A DNA stretch of 64,000 nucleotides from Bacteroides sp. (GTDB lineage: Bacteria; Bacteroidota; Bacteroidia; Bacteroidales; Bacteroidaceae). Made by a program: the position numbers and the translations under genes. Below the pieces are notes generated by a model. It worked only from the letters and a program-made list of their open reading frames with translations, had not been told where the DNA came from and searched no databases. The stretch spans positions 38,631 through 102,630 of the forward strand of contig JAFURM010000042.1 in the NCBI GenBank assembly GCA_017471925.1. Reading direction: 5' to 3'. Below are positions 43,938-54,005 of this stretch, piece by piece; position 1 is the first letter of the stretch; each line of letters begins with the position of its first letter.

Positions 43938-45965
43938 ATGAGAGTACCGAATTTTTTCCTATCCTGGGCCGTTCTTTTCCTTCTGGCAAGCCCTGCCGCC
44001 ATCGCCCAGTCCATCCTGCCCCAGGTGAACACCAAAATGGGGAAACCCACCAACGAAGAGATGACCATGACGGCCTATGCGCCCGACAGTACGGCCAAAG
44101 CCGTGGTGCTATACAGCGAAACGACGGCCGACTACTCCTGGGGAGCGGAAGACTTCATGCTGACCTACCGCATCAAGAAACGCATCAAGATTCTCAGCGA
44201 AGAGGCACTGGAACAGGCCAACGTCAGCATCACCTATTATGAGAACAAGACCAACCGAACCACGCGCGAAAGCGTAAGCGGACTGGAAGCGTCGGCCTAC
44301 AACCTGGAAGACGGCAAAACGGTGCGCACCAAGATGAAACGCGAACAGGTGTTCGAAGAGCGGTTAGACGACAACTACGTCACCCTGAAGTTCAGCATTC
44401 CGCAGGCCAGGGTGGGCAGCGTGATAGAGTATGAATACCGGCTCACCTCCGACCGCTACTACATCATACGCCCCTGGAAGCCGCAGGAGGAGATACCCGT
44501 GGTGCAGGCACACTATGAAATCACCGTGCCCGAGTATTTCCGCTTCGCCACCGACATGCACGGCACCCAGCCCATGAAGTCCGAGCGCGAAGAGGTGAAC
44601 CTCTCCCTGATACTGCCCGGAGCCAGGCTATCCTGCAGCGGCACACGCTACAGCTACACCGCCAGCCAACTGCCCGCACTGAAGACGGACAAGTACATCT
44701 GGTGTGCCGACAACTACCGCACACAGGTGAACATGGAGCTGACCTCCATCGCCATCACCGGAGTGTACTACAAGGACTATACCCAGACCTGGGAAAAGAT
44801 TGACCAGCTGCTGCTGGACGACAGTGACTTCGGACAGCGCATGAAGCCCGCCGGAAATCCCCTGGCCGAAGAGTTGGAGAAGCTGCCCTTAGACCGCCTG
44901 ACGACCACCCGCGAGAAGGCTACGGCCATCTTCGTGATGATGAAGAGCCACCTGAAGTGGAACAAACGGTATGCCCTCTACGCACGCAGCGGCAAGCAGG
45001 TGATGAAAGACGGCACAGGAGACAATGCCGACCTGAACGCCATCTACATCGGCCTGCTCAGGAAGGCCGGACTGCAGGCCCATCCCGTCGTGATGAGCCT
45101 CAGGAGCCGACCCATGCTGCCCCACACGCACCCCACCCTGCAGAAAATAGGCACCTACATCGTGGCCATAGACAATGCCGAGGAGCAAGGAGGCACCATC
45201 TACATGGATGCCAGCGCGGAAATGGAGTCGCCCGCCGTGCTGCCCCCCGTGCTGCTCACCGACCGCGCACGCATCATCCGTCCGCAGGGACAAAGCCAAT
45301 GGACCAACCTGCAGCAGGCGATGGGCAGGAACTCACGCACCGTGATGCTGGAGGTCGACATCGCCCCTGACGGAACCATCAGCGGACGACGCATCACCAA
45401 GAGCACAGGTCAGGAAGCTGCCGAGCTGAAACGTGAATTCCATGCCGCCAAGGACAGCCTGGACTTCCTGGAACAGACCGCACGCAAGCTGGAGGTGCAG
45501 ATAGAGGACTACAGCTGCGAAGGAGTGCGCACCCCGGGAAGCACCACTCAGGAGACCCTCACCTTCACCAAGCAGGCCACCCTCAGCGAGCCTTACATTT
45601 ACCTGAACCCGCTGATATTCCCGTTCTTGGAAGAGACACCCCTGACACAGGCCGAACGACAGTTGCCCGTGGAGTTTGCCTATCCCTATCAGGCTAATGT
45701 CAACGCCACCCTCAGGCTGCCCCAAGGCTACACCGTGGACGAGACACCCACCCCCTGCCGCCTGGCCAACAGCGACAAAAGCCTGCAATGCAGTTATGTC
45801 ATCGCCACGACTCCCGACGGTGCGGTGAACCTGCGCTACACCTTCAGGCTCGGCAAGCTCGTCTTCACGCCACAGGAATACCCCGAACTGAAGCACTTCA
45901 TGGAACTGGTCACCGAACACAACAACGCGCTCATGGTGCTGAAACAGTCGACAGTTGATAAGTGA
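43938..45965 (+). CDS. DUF3857 / transglutaminase-like exported protein, Cys-less
   Basis: The protein has 675 residues with a signal peptide (FFLSWAVLFLLASPAAIAQ). A DUF3857 domain (about 40-220: VLYSETTADYSWGAEDFMLT, GSVIEYEYRLTSDRYYIIRP) precedes a transglutaminase-like core. In the core the position of the nucleophile reads GTGDNADLNAIYIGLLRKAG, with Asn where the partner gene has Cys (GFGDCKGLSNYA). A later His/Asp-like stretch is present (GTYIVAIDNAEE, YMDASAEMES). It is probably a non-catalytic, binding version. The second DUF3857 gene follows after 15 bp. The biological role of these Bacteroidetes pairs is unknown. Confidence 0.85.
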   Translation: MRVPNFFLSWAVLFLLASPAAIAQSILPQVNTKMGKPTNEEMTMTAYAPDSTAKAVVLYSETTADYSWGAEDFMLTYRIKKRIKILSEEALEQANVSITYYENKTNRTTRESVSGLEASAYNLEDGKTVRTKMKREQVFEERLDDNYVTLKFSIPQARVGSVIEYEYRLTSDRYYIIRPWKPQEEIPVVQAHYEITVPEYFRFATDMHGTQPMKSEREEVNLSLILPGARLSCSGTRYSYTASQLPALKTDKYIWCADNYRTQVNMELTSIAITGVYYKDYTQTWEKIDQLLLDDSDFGQRMKPAGNPLAEELEKLPLDRLTTTREKATAIFVMMKSHLKWNKRYALYARSGKQVMKDGTGDNADLNAIYIGLLRKAGLQAHPVVMSLRSRPMLPHTHPTLQKIGTYIVAIDNAEEQGGTIYMDASAEMESPAVLPPVLLTDRARIIRPQGQSQWTNLQQAMGRNSRTVMLEVDIAPDGTISGRRITKSTGQEAAELKREFHAAKDSLDFLEQTARKLEVQIEDYSCEGVRTPGSTTQETLTFTKQATLSEPYIYLNPLIFPFLEETPLTQAERQLPVEFAYPYQANVNATLRLPQGYTVDETPTPCRLANSDKSLQCSYVIATTPDGAVNLRYTFRLGKLVFTPQEYPELKHFMELVTEHNNALMVLKQSTVDK

Positions 45966-45980
45966 TAATTAATTAAGCTC

Positions 45981-47870
45981 ATGAAAACCATCACCATCCT
46001 ACTCATCCTAACGGCACTTGCCCTGCACCTGCCCGCCCACGGACAGCAGATGAGCGTCACGGACGACAACGGACAGCAGGTCAACTCCATCGTGCACGAA
46101 GACTACACCGACATCGTCTGCACCTCGCCCACCAATGCCACCATACTAAGACGGCGCACCGTCACCATCCTCAACGAGAAAGCACGCTCACAGGCCACCT
46201 TCGTCTGTCACTGCAACAGTTTCCACACCCTGCGCAAGTTTCGCGCCATCGTCACCAACCTGAAAGGTTACACCCTGCAACAGCTGAAAAAGAGCGACCT
46301 GCAGCGCAGCGAATACTCCAACGAACTGGCCACCGACGCCTACTACCACTACTATGAATACCTGCCGCCACGCTACCCCTTCAGCATCACCTGGGAGTGG
46401 GAAGTGGCCTGCAGCGACGGGCTGCTCGCCTTCCCCACCTTCAGCCCCATGAACGACTATAACCAGCAGGTGGAGAAGGCCACCTACCGCCTCACGACAC
46501 CCCCCGACCTCCCCGTGACACACCATGTACAGAACCTCCCCACGGCCGTCAGACAGGAGAAAGACCCCAAAGGGAACCTCCTCACCACCCTGCAGGCCAC
46601 GAACCTGACGCCCCTGCAACACGAGCCCTGGGGACCGGACATCCGAGGTCTCCTGCCCGTGGCCTACTTCGTGCCGCGGGAGTTCACCTATGCCAAGACC
46701 CAAGGCAGCCAGAAAGACTGGAACAGCTTCGGGCAATGGCAATACAGCCTGCTCCAAGGACGCGACCAGCTGCCACCGCAAGCCCTGCAACGGCTTCAGG
46801 AAGAGGCGGCTGCATGCACCGACGACCTGCAGCGCGTGGCCCTCGTCTATGACCTCCTGGCACGGACCACCCGATACGTCAGCATCCAGTTGGGCATCGG
46901 AGGACTGCAGCCTGCGCCGGCCGAAGAGGTGTATCGCACGGGATTCGGCGACTGCAAAGGGCTCTCCAACTATGCCCGCGCCATGCTGAACGCGCTCGGC
47001 ATACCGGCCACCTACGCCGTCATCAGCACGGAGAACGCCCGCTTCACCACCGACTTTGCCAGCGCGGGACAGGCCAACCACGTCATCCTCCAGGTGCCCC
47101 TCCCGGGAGATACCCTGTGGTTAGAATGCACCAACCCGCGCCTGCCCTTGGGCTACGTGCACTCCGACATTGCGGACCACGACGCCCTGCTCATCACTCC
47201 ACAGGGCGGACGCCTCCAGCGACTGCCGGCCTATCCCGACTCCCTGAACCGACAGGAGACCTATGCCCGGGTGGAACTTACCCCCGAAGGCAGCGCACAC
47301 ATCACCACGCGACAACGGGCCACCCTCTTCCAGTATGAAGCGCAATGGCCGCTCACCGTCACGCCACCCGACAAGCAGAAGGACTATCTCCGCTCGGGCC
47401 TCAGCCTCATCCAGGCCGAGGTGGGGAACATCCGGCTGCAGGAAGAGAAACAGCGCATTCCCGCCCTCACCACCGACTACACCATCGAAAGCCGCCAATA
47501 CGGCACCCGCACGGGCAAGCGGCTCTTCCTGCCGGCCAACATCTTCCATCCCTCCTTCAGCGTGCCCCGCATGGAGGAGACCCGCACACAGGACATCTGC
47601 ATCGGCTACGGCTACCTGGACAGCGACACCATAGACCTCCAGCTGCCCCAAGACTGCGTCGTGGAGTCCCTGCCCGCACCCCTGCAGTGCCAGACTCCCT
47701 TCGGCAGCTTCCACGCCAGCATCATTCCCATAGAGGGCAACTGCCTCCGCATCGTCCACCGCCTGCACATGAAGCAGGGACGCTATCCCAAGGAGCAATA
47801 TGCCGACTTCGTGAACTTCCGCAAGGAGATTGCCCGAGGATATGGCGCGAAAATCATTATCAGGAGATAA
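45981..47870 (+). CDS. DUF3857 / transglutaminase-like exported protein with intact Cys-His-Asp
   Basis: The protein has 629 residues with a signal peptide (LLILTALALHLPAHGQ). DUF3857 covers about residues 30-220 (RRRTVTILNEKARSQATFVC, PPRYPFSITWEWEVACSDG). The transglutaminase core has Cys in RTGFGDCKGLSNYARAML, His in GQANHVILQVPL and an Asp/Asn after it (LWLECTNPRLPLGYVHSDI). It could be a periplasmic cysteine peptidase or acyl transferase acting on peptides; this is inferred from the fold. It pairs with the Cys-less paralogue upstream, and a hairpin terminator follows at 47886. Confidence 0.86.
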   Translation: MKTITILLILTALALHLPAHGQQMSVTDDNGQQVNSIVHEDYTDIVCTSPTNATILRRRTVTILNEKARSQATFVCHCNSFHTLRKFRAIVTNLKGYTLQQLKKSDLQRSEYSNELATDAYYHYYEYLPPRYPFSITWEWEVACSDGLLAFPTFSPMNDYNQQVEKATYRLTTPPDLPVTHHVQNLPTAVRQEKDPKGNLLTTLQATNLTPLQHEPWGPDIRGLLPVAYFVPREFTYAKTQGSQKDWNSFGQWQYSLLQGRDQLPPQALQRLQEEAAACTDDLQRVALVYDLLARTTRYVSIQLGIGGLQPAPAEEVYRTGFGDCKGLSNYARAMLNALGIPATYAVISTENARFTTDFASAGQANHVILQVPLPGDTLWLECTNPRLPLGYVHSDIADHDALLITPQGGRLQRLPAYPDSLNRQETYARVELTPEGSAHITTRQRATLFQYEAQWPLTVTPPDKQKDYLRSGLSLIQAEVGNIRLQEEKQRIPALTTDYTIESRQYGTRTGKRLFLPANIFHPSFSVPRMEETRTQDICIGYGYLDSDTIDLQLPQDCVVESLPAPLQCQTPFGSFHASIIPIEGNCLRIVHRLHMKQGRYPKEQYADFVNFRKEIARGYGAKIIIRR

Positions 47871-47885
47871 CTGATAAGAAAAAGC

Positions 47886-47917
47886 GGGCTGCCCCGGAAT
47901 CACTTCCAAGGCAGCCC
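47886..47917 (+). terminator. Terminator after the DUF3857 operon
   Basis: Arms GGGCTGCC (47886-47893) and GGCAGCCC (47910-47917) with an inner GGAA/TTCC pairing. The downstream T tract is weak. Confidence 0.55.
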
Positions 47918-47985
47918 TTCGTATACATATTATATATAATGAGGATAAAAGAGATATTAGATGCATCTCAAAGCGTGAGCCATGC

Positions 47986-49419
47986 TCACTCCTGTCCCCC
48001 GCCCAAAGCCTGGTAGAGGGTAATCATGCTCTGTATCTGCGCGAAGCGGTTGGCCGTCTCGGACAGTTGGGCACTGAGCAGGGACTGGCGGGCGGTGAGC
48101 ACCTCCAGATAGGTGGTGCTGCCATGCTCCATCAGAAGCGTGGTGCTGCGCAGGGCATTGTCCAGTGCCTGCACCTGCTTCTCTAACAGGATGCTCTTGT
48201 CGCGGCTGGTCTGGCAGGCGGTAAGGGCATTGTTCACCTCACTGCCGGCATTCAGCAGCGTCTGCTGGAAGGAGAGCGACGCACGATCCTGCTGCGCCTT
48301 GGCAATCTTCAGCTGGCCGGTGAGGCGTCCCTGTGCGAAGAGGGGCTGGGTCAGTGAAGCCACGGCCGATGCGAGCAGCTTGCCCGGGTTCACAATCATG
48401 CTTCCGGCAGAGTTGGTCCATCCTGCACTGCCGCTCAGGGTGATGGAGGGATAGAAAGCGGAACGGGCGGCGTTGGTGCCATAGAATGCTGCCTCCAATG
48501 CCCTCTCGGCGCTACGCACATCGGGGCGGGCGGCAAGCAGTTGAACAGGGATTCCAATAGACCAGTCGGCGGGGAAGCTTTCTGCAGCCTGTGCAAGAAT
48601 GCTTCGGGCCGCACCGTCTCCGCTATAGGGGGTGGCCGAAGTGCCTACGGCCGTGGCCGTGGGGCGTTGGTAGTGGCGCGGGGTCTCGGCCAGCAGCATG
48701 GCCAAGGAGTTCTCCACCTGATGAATCTGCTCCTTGAGGTCGAGGACAGAAGACTGCACCTGATAGTAGGCTCCTTCCATCTGGCTGACGGCGGCTTCAT
48801 TGGCCATGCCGGCGTTCATCAGGGCACGGATGGAGGTCACGCTCTCCTTCCAGGCCTGCTCGCTGCTGATGGAGATGGCCAGCTGTTCGTCCAGCATCAG
48901 GAGGGTATAGTAGGTGTTGGCCACTCCGGCGATGAGCTGTGTGCGCACGGCCTGCTGATAGTCCAGGCTCTGAGCGTGAAGGGCCTGTGCCTGCTTCTTG
49001 GCGTTGCGTATGGAGCCGAAGAGGTCCAGCTGCCAGGAGGCGGTCAGGGGGATGGAATAGGTCTGCGTGGCCTTGGAGGTGTCAAAGCTGCTGACAGCGC
49101 CTTGCGGAGCCAGTGCCAGCGAGGGCAGGTAGGCCAGCTTGGCAGAGAGCAGGGTGGCCTCGGCCTCCTCTACGCGCAGTTGTGCGGAGAGGTAGTCGGT
49201 GTTGGCCTCCAGAGCCTGCTCCACGAGAGCTTGCAGAGTGGGGTCGGTGAAGAACTGCTTCCAGGGCATGGTGCCGAGCGAAGCAGTGTCTTCGGCAGTC
49301 ACACCGGTGCCATACAGGTTGTCGGGCACGTCGGTGGCCTGCTCATATTTGGTGTAGATGCCGCAGCTGCTCAACAGCAGCGAAGCGGCACACAGGGTGA
49401 TGGGCAATGTCTTTTTCAT
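47986..49419 (-). CDS. RND efflux outer membrane factor lipoprotein (OprM/NodT type)
   Basis: The protein has 477 residues and a lipobox with Cys19 (LCAASLLLSSC). It shows the OEP repeat structure: EANTDYLSAQLRVEEAEATL in the first repeat, GIPVQLLAARPDVRSAERAL (the characteristic RPD motif) and the second repeat LTGQLKIAKAQQDRASLSFQ. It forms the trimeric outer-membrane channel of a tripartite efflux pump. It is the last gene of the operon adaptor-permease-channel, 57 bp after the permease. Confidence 0.94.
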   Translation of the reverse strand: MKKTLPITLCAASLLLSSCGIYTKYEQATDVPDNLYGTGVTAEDTASLGTMPWKQFFTDPTLQALVEQALEANTDYLSAQLRVEEAEATLLSAKLAYLPSLALAPQGAVSSFDTSKATQTYSIPLTASWQLDLFGSIRNAKKQAQALHAQSLDYQQAVRTQLIAGVANTYYTLLMLDEQLAISISSEQAWKESVTSIRALMNAGMANEAAVSQMEGAYYQVQSSVLDLKEQIHQVENSLAMLLAETPRHYQRPTATAVGTSATPYSGDGAARSILAQAAESFPADWSIGIPVQLLAARPDVRSAERALEAAFYGTNAARSAFYPSITLSGSAGWTNSAGSMIVNPGKLLASAVASLTQPLFAQGRLTGQLKIAKAQQDRASLSFQQTLLNAGSEVNNALTACQTSRDKSILLEKQVQALDNALRSTTLLMEHGSTTYLEVLTARQSLLSAQLSETANRFAQIQSMITLYQALGGGQE

Positions 49420-49476
49420 TATAATCGTTTTATCTGAGATTAATCAACTTCCTTTAACTACCGGACAAACGGGTGC

Positions 49477-52400
49477 TTACTTGTTCCCGTTCTTCTCCTG
49501 CTCGCTCCGGGCCTTCTCCAGTTCAAACTGGGCATTGGCCTCTTCGTGCTTGGGCTTGCGCACCTTCTCCTGCAGATGCTCGAAGATGATGAAGAAGACG
49601 GGCACCACGAAGAGCAGGGCGATGGTTCCCACGGTCATACCGCCCACAACGCCTGTACCGAGCGAGGAGTTGCCGTTGGCACCGGCTCCGGTGGCGAACA
49701 TCAGCGGGAGCATACCGAGCACACAGGTCAACACGGTCATCAGAATGGGTCGGAAACGAACCTGGGCGGCCTGATAGGCGGCTTCCACGATGCCCATACC
49801 CATACGACGGCGTTCCAGAGCGAACTCGGTAATCAGGATGGCCGTCTTGGCCAACAGACCAATCAACATAATCACACCCGTCTGCAGGTAGATGTTGTTC
49901 TCCAATCCGAAGAGTTTGGCGAAGAGGAACGAACCCATCAGACCGAACGGCACGGAGAGGATAACGGCCCAGGGCACGATGAAGCTTTCGTAGAGACAAG
50001 AGAGAATCAGGAAGATGAGCACCACGCAGATGACGTAGATGAGCACCGTCTGATTGCTGCCTGCCATTTCGGCCTCTTCGCGCGACATGCCGCCGTAGTC
50101 GAAACCGTAGCCTGCAGGCAATACCTGTTCGGCCACTTCGGCAATGGCGTTCTGCACCTCACTGGCGGAGTAGCCCGGAGCTGCCTGCACATTCGCACTG
50201 ATGGAGCTGTAGAGGTTGAAGCGGTTGTCAAGTTCGGCACCGACAGTCTTCTTCAGGGTCACGAACTGCCCGATGGGAGCCATCTCGGCACCGTTGCGCA
50301 CAAACATGTTGTTCAGCGACTGTTCGTCCAAGCGGTATTCCGGCGAAGCCTGGAGCATCACACGATAGACCTTACCGAACTCGTTGTAGTTGCTTACATA
50401 CGCACCACCGCAATAGCTGCCCAGTGCGCTGAGCACCTCGGCAGGCGAAATGCCTGCACGCTTGCACTTGGCGGCATCCACATCCACGGTTATCTGCGGG
50501 AAGTTGCGGGCATAGGTGGTATAGGCCATGGAGACTTCGGGACGCTGGTTCAGGGCCATGAGATACTGCATGGCATATTGGTAGAACGTAGCCTTGTCGC
50601 CACCGGTCTTGTCCAGCAGGTAGAGCTCGGTGGAGTTACCCATACCATAGCCCGGAATCATACCCATCTGGAAACAGAAGGCTTGCGCTTCCTTCACGGC
50701 GGTGAAGCCTGCGTTCATGCGGGCCATGACGGCATCGGAGCTGTGCTCTTTACCCTTACGTTCGTTCCAGTCTTTCAGACGGACGATGATAGAACCGTAA
50801 GAAGTACCCTGACCGGCCAAGAAGCCATAACCCGTTACCTTGGTATAGTTTTCGATTTCGGGAATGTCCTTCAGCACCTGCTCCACCTTTGCCATGATGG
50901 CATGCGACTCTTCCAATGTGGAACCCGGAGCGGCACTCACGTTCACGATGATGGTACCCTGGTCTTCCTGAGGCACCAGACCGGTCTTGGTGGTCTTCAT
51001 GAAGTAAACCAACAGCACAGCGGCACAAATCAGGGCTACCCACACCATCCAGCGGTGCTTGATGGCAAACATCACACCCTTCTTGTACTTGCCCAGCATG
51101 GCGTTGTAGCTGGCGTTGTAGGCGGCACGTACGCGGCCGTTGATGCTCTTGGGACTCTTCTTTCCATCACTCGGACGCATCATGATGGCGCAGAGGGCGG
51201 GACAGAGCGTCAGGGCGGAAATCATGGAGATACCCACGGAAGTGGCCATGGTGACACCGAACTGGGTGTAGAACACACCGCTCGTACCGCCCATGAAGGT
51301 CACGGGCACAAACACGGCCATGAAGACGATGGTACAGGTGATGACGGCCATGGTCACATCGCCCATCGCCGCCTTGGTGGCCTGATAGGGGGAGGTGTAG
51401 CCGGAGTCGAACTTCTCCTGCACGGCCTCCACCACCACGATGGCGTCGTCCACCACCGTACCGATGGCCAGCACAAGGGCAAACAGCGTCAGGATGTTGA
51501 TGGAGAATCCGGCTGCCATCAGGCAAGCGAAGGTACCAATCAACGACACAATGATGGAGATGGAGGGAATCAGCGTCGCCTTGAAGTCCTGGAGGAAGAA
51601 ATACACCACCAGGATAACCAGTATGATGGCCACAATCAAGGTTTCCACCACGCTGTAGATAGAGGCGTAGAGGAAGTCGTTGGACGACTGCATCTTGATG
51701 AATTCGCAGCCCTTGGGCAGGTCTTTCGCCATCTTCTCCAGTTCGTTGGAGATGCGCTCGTTCACCTCCGTGGCGTTGGCACCGGCCACCTGGAAGGCCA
51801 CCATCATCACGCTGGGCTTGCCGGAAGTCTCACCGTGGAAGGCGTAGGAGAGGGCACCCAGTTCCACGCGGGCAATGTCCTTCAGGCGCAGCACCTGGCC
51901 AGTGGCAGTGGAGGTGATGACGATGTTCTCGAATTCTTCCACGCTCTTCAGACGACCGCGATACTTCATGGCCAGCTGATAGGTGTTGTCCGATTCCGCA
52001 CCGAGCGAGCCTGTCGGCGCTTCGATGTTCTGTTCGCCCAGCACGGCGGCAATGTCGCTCGGCACGAGCTTGTACTGCGCCATGAGTTCGGGGTTCAACC
52101 ACACACGCATGGAGTAGGTGTTACCCATCGCCATGATGTCGCCCACGCCCTCGATACGCTTCAGGGCGGGCACGATGTTGATGTCGGCATAGTTGCCCAG
52201 GAAGTTTTCGTCGTATGTGCCGTCGGTACTGATCAGGGCCACCATCTGGAGGAAGGAGGTCTGACGCTTCATGGTGGTCACACCGATTTTGGTTACTTCG
52301 GCGGGCAGCAGGCCCTGTGCCTGGGCCACACGGTTCTGCACGTTCACCTGCGCCATGTCGGGGTCCGTACCCTGCTTGAAGTAGACGGTAATGGTGGCCG

Positions 52401-52662
52401 AACCCGAGTTGGTGGCTGTAGAGGTGATATAGGTCATGTTTTCCACACCGTTGATGCTCTCTTCGAGCGGCATGATGACGGAGTTCATCACGGCGTCGGC
52501 ATCGGCACCGGTGTAGTTGGCACGCACCATGATGGTAGGCGGTGCAATGTCGGGGTACTGCTCCACGGGCAGTGTCATCAACGAAATGAAGCCGACGATT
52601 ACAATCAGGATGGAGATGGACATGGCCATCACCGGCCTTTTGATAAATATATTTCCTTTCAT
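49477..52662 (-). CDS. RND multidrug efflux permease (HAE1/AcrB family)
   Basis: The protein has 1061 residues with twelve membrane helices in the usual 1+5+1+5 arrangement. N-terminus FIKRPVMAMSISILIVIVGF. Porter-domain motif LPVEQYPDIAPPTIMVRANY. The proton-relay Asp pair sits in helix 4 (ALVLAIGTVVDDAIVVVEAV). Motif GLLAKTAILITEFA lies near the end. It expels hydrophobic or amphiphilic compounds using the proton gradient, together with the adaptor and outer membrane factor genes on either side. Substrates are not predictable. A divergent AraC gene beyond the adaptor is the likely local regulator. Confidence 0.96.
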   Translation of the reverse strand: MKGNIFIKRPVMAMSISILIVIVGFISLMTLPVEQYPDIAPPTIMVRANYTGADADAVMNSVIMPLEESINGVENMTYITSTATNSGSATITVYFKQGTDPDMAQVNVQNRVAQAQGLLPAEVTKIGVTTMKRQTSFLQMVALISTDGTYDENFLGNYADINIVPALKRIEGVGDIMAMGNTYSMRVWLNPELMAQYKLVPSDIAAVLGEQNIEAPTGSLGAESDNTYQLAMKYRGRLKSVEEFENIVITSTATGQVLRLKDIARVELGALSYAFHGETSGKPSVMMVAFQVAGANATEVNERISNELEKMAKDLPKGCEFIKMQSSNDFLYASIYSVVETLIVAIILVILVVYFFLQDFKATLIPSISIIVSLIGTFACLMAAGFSINILTLFALVLAIGTVVDDAIVVVEAVQEKFDSGYTSPYQATKAAMGDVTMAVITCTIVFMAVFVPVTFMGGTSGVFYTQFGVTMATSVGISMISALTLCPALCAIMMRPSDGKKSPKSINGRVRAAYNASYNAMLGKYKKGVMFAIKHRWMVWVALICAAVLLVYFMKTTKTGLVPQEDQGTIIVNVSAAPGSTLEESHAIMAKVEQVLKDIPEIENYTKVTGYGFLAGQGTSYGSIIVRLKDWNERKGKEHSSDAVMARMNAGFTAVKEAQAFCFQMGMIPGYGMGNSTELYLLDKTGGDKATFYQYAMQYLMALNQRPEVSMAYTTYARNFPQITVDVDAAKCKRAGISPAEVLSALGSYCGGAYVSNYNEFGKVYRVMLQASPEYRLDEQSLNNMFVRNGAEMAPIGQFVTLKKTVGAELDNRFNLYSSISANVQAAPGYSASEVQNAIAEVAEQVLPAGYGFDYGGMSREEAEMAGSNQTVLIYVICVVLIFLILSCLYESFIVPWAVILSVPFGLMGSFLFAKLFGLENNIYLQTGVIMLIGLLAKTAILITEFALERRRMGMGIVEAAYQAAQVRFRPILMTVLTCVLGMLPLMFATGAGANGNSSLGTGVVGGMTVGTIALLFVVPVFFIIFEHLQEKVRKPKHEEANAQFELEKARSEQEKNGNK

Positions 52663-52722
52663 TTTATTATTTTTTTGGCCCCCACCAACTCCCCCAGAGG
52701 GGGGAGGGTTTGTATCTCACAT

Positions 52723-52860
52723 CTCCCCCTTCGGGGGGAGTCAGAGGGGGCTATGAAGTTGTCTGTATCCCACATTCTCCCCCTTCGGGGGGAGTCAGAG
52801 GGGGCTATGAAGTTGTCTGTATCCCACATTCTCCCCCTTCGGGGGGAGTCAGAGGGGGCT
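52723..52860. repeat. 54-bp tandem repeat (2.6 copies) between permease and adaptor
   Basis: Three CTCCCCCTTCGGGGGGAGTC blocks recur at exactly 54-bp intervals (C runs at 52725, 52779 and 52833), separated by TATGAAGTTGTCTGTATCCC. A variant CCCCC/GGGGG element precedes them (52690-52708). Each block is itself a short hairpin. The array ends exactly against the adaptor stop codon (52861), inside an otherwise ordinary operon. Confidence 0.85.
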
Positions 52861-53970
52861 TCACCTTACCTGCGTTCCCTCTCTCACCAGTCCGGCACCC
52901 TTGGCGATGATTTCGTCGCCGGGCTGCAGACCGCTGGTCACTACAAACTCGCGTCCGTCGCTCGTGGGGGCCACGCTGACGATGGCCGATGCGGCCTTGC
53001 CGTCCACTACCTTATATACCAGATACTTGTCCTGCAGCTGCACGGTGGCACTCTGCGGAATGACGATGACGTCCTTGTAGGTGCTCGGGATGAGCAACGT
53101 GCCGTTGAATCCGCTGTGCAGGATGCCGCCCTGGTTGGGGAAGGAGGCCCGCACGCTGATGGTACCGGTCTGCGGGTCCACCACGCCACTGATGCTCTCT
53201 ATCTTGCCCGTCTCGGCATAGATGCTTCCGTCTTCCAGCTTCAGCTGCACGGGGGGCATGTTCTTCAGGGCCTCATCCATGGAGCCATACCGGCGGGTCA
53301 TGTCGAGCACCTGCTTGGCGGTCATGGAGAAGTAGACGTACATCTCCCGATTGTCGCTCACCGTGGTCAGTGCCACGCCCATGGAGGGGCTGACGAGTGT
53401 GCCTTCGCGCATGGGCAGGGCACCCACCACGCCGTCGCTGGGGCTCTTCACCTCGGTGTAGGCCATGTTGTTCTTGGCATTCGTCAGGGCAGCCTCGGCC
53501 TGTGCCAGCTGGGCCTTGGCGGTGAGGTATTGGTTTTCGGCAGTCTGCAGGGTGTAGGCCGAGACTACCTTCTGTGCGTGCAGTTCCTTGTTGCTGTTGT
53601 AGGAGAGTTCGGCGGTGGCCAGCTGTGCCTTGGCCACTTCCACGTTGGCCTTGGCCGTGTTCAGGGCAGCCTGATAGGGCACCTGGTCGATGATGAAGAG
53701 CGATTGTCCCTTCCTTACTTTCTCTCCCTCGCTCACCATGACGCGCTGTATGGTGCCCGACACCTGGGGCAGGATGGAGGCGTCATAGCGACCGCGTATG
53801 GCAGCCGAATAGGTGGAGGTGAACGCTTTGTCGCCCGTCTCCACCTTCATGATTTCGTAGGTGGCCGGAGCCATCTGAGCGGTTTGTGACTGTTGCTGGC
53901 ACGAAGCCAGACCTGCGGCACATCCGATGAGCATCATCATGCGGAGGCCGTTTCCGTTTAGTCTGATCAT
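52861..53970 (-). CDS. RND efflux periplasmic adaptor lipoprotein (MFP/HlyD family)
   Basis: The ATG at 53970 gives 369 residues with a lipobox (LIGCAAGLASC, Cys24). A lipoyl/barrel-sandwich half-motif RYDASILPQVSGTIQRVMVS, a coiled-coil hairpin (AALNTAKANVEVAKAQLATA to AQAEAALTNAKNNM), the second half-motif AYTEVKSPSDGVVGALPM and membrane-proximal beta domains are all present. It bridges permease and outer-membrane channel. It is first in the operon. The gap to the permease is about 200 bp and is filled by the 54-bp repeat. Promoter element TACCTTTG at 54006. Confidence 0.94.
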   Translation of the reverse strand: MIRLNGNGLRMMMLIGCAAGLASCQQQSQTAQMAPATYEIMKVETGDKAFTSTYSAAIRGRYDASILPQVSGTIQRVMVSEGEKVRKGQSLFIIDQVPYQAALNTAKANVEVAKAQLATAELSYNSNKELHAQKVVSAYTLQTAENQYLTAKAQLAQAEAALTNAKNNMAYTEVKSPSDGVVGALPMREGTLVSPSMGVALTTVSDNREMYVYFSMTAKQVLDMTRRYGSMDEALKNMPPVQLKLEDGSIYAETGKIESISGVVDPQTGTISVRASFPNQGGILHSGFNGTLLIPSTYKDVIVIPQSATVQLQDKYLVYKVVDGKAASAIVSVAPTSDGREFVVTSGLQPGDEIIAKGAGLVREGTQVR

Positions 53971-54005
53971 ATCTCTTTTAGTTTTTAAATGTTTGAAATC
54001 GGCCG

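Noticed and set aside
52723-52860. CRISPR array
   Set aside because: The interval between repeats is itself identical, so it is a tandem repeat without spacers, and there are no cas genes nearby.
49546-53889. A 1447-codon open frame on the plus strand
   Set aside because: It lies wholly opposite the RND permease and adaptor genes, is His/Gly-rich as expected for an antisense frame of GC-biased codons, and resembles nothing known.
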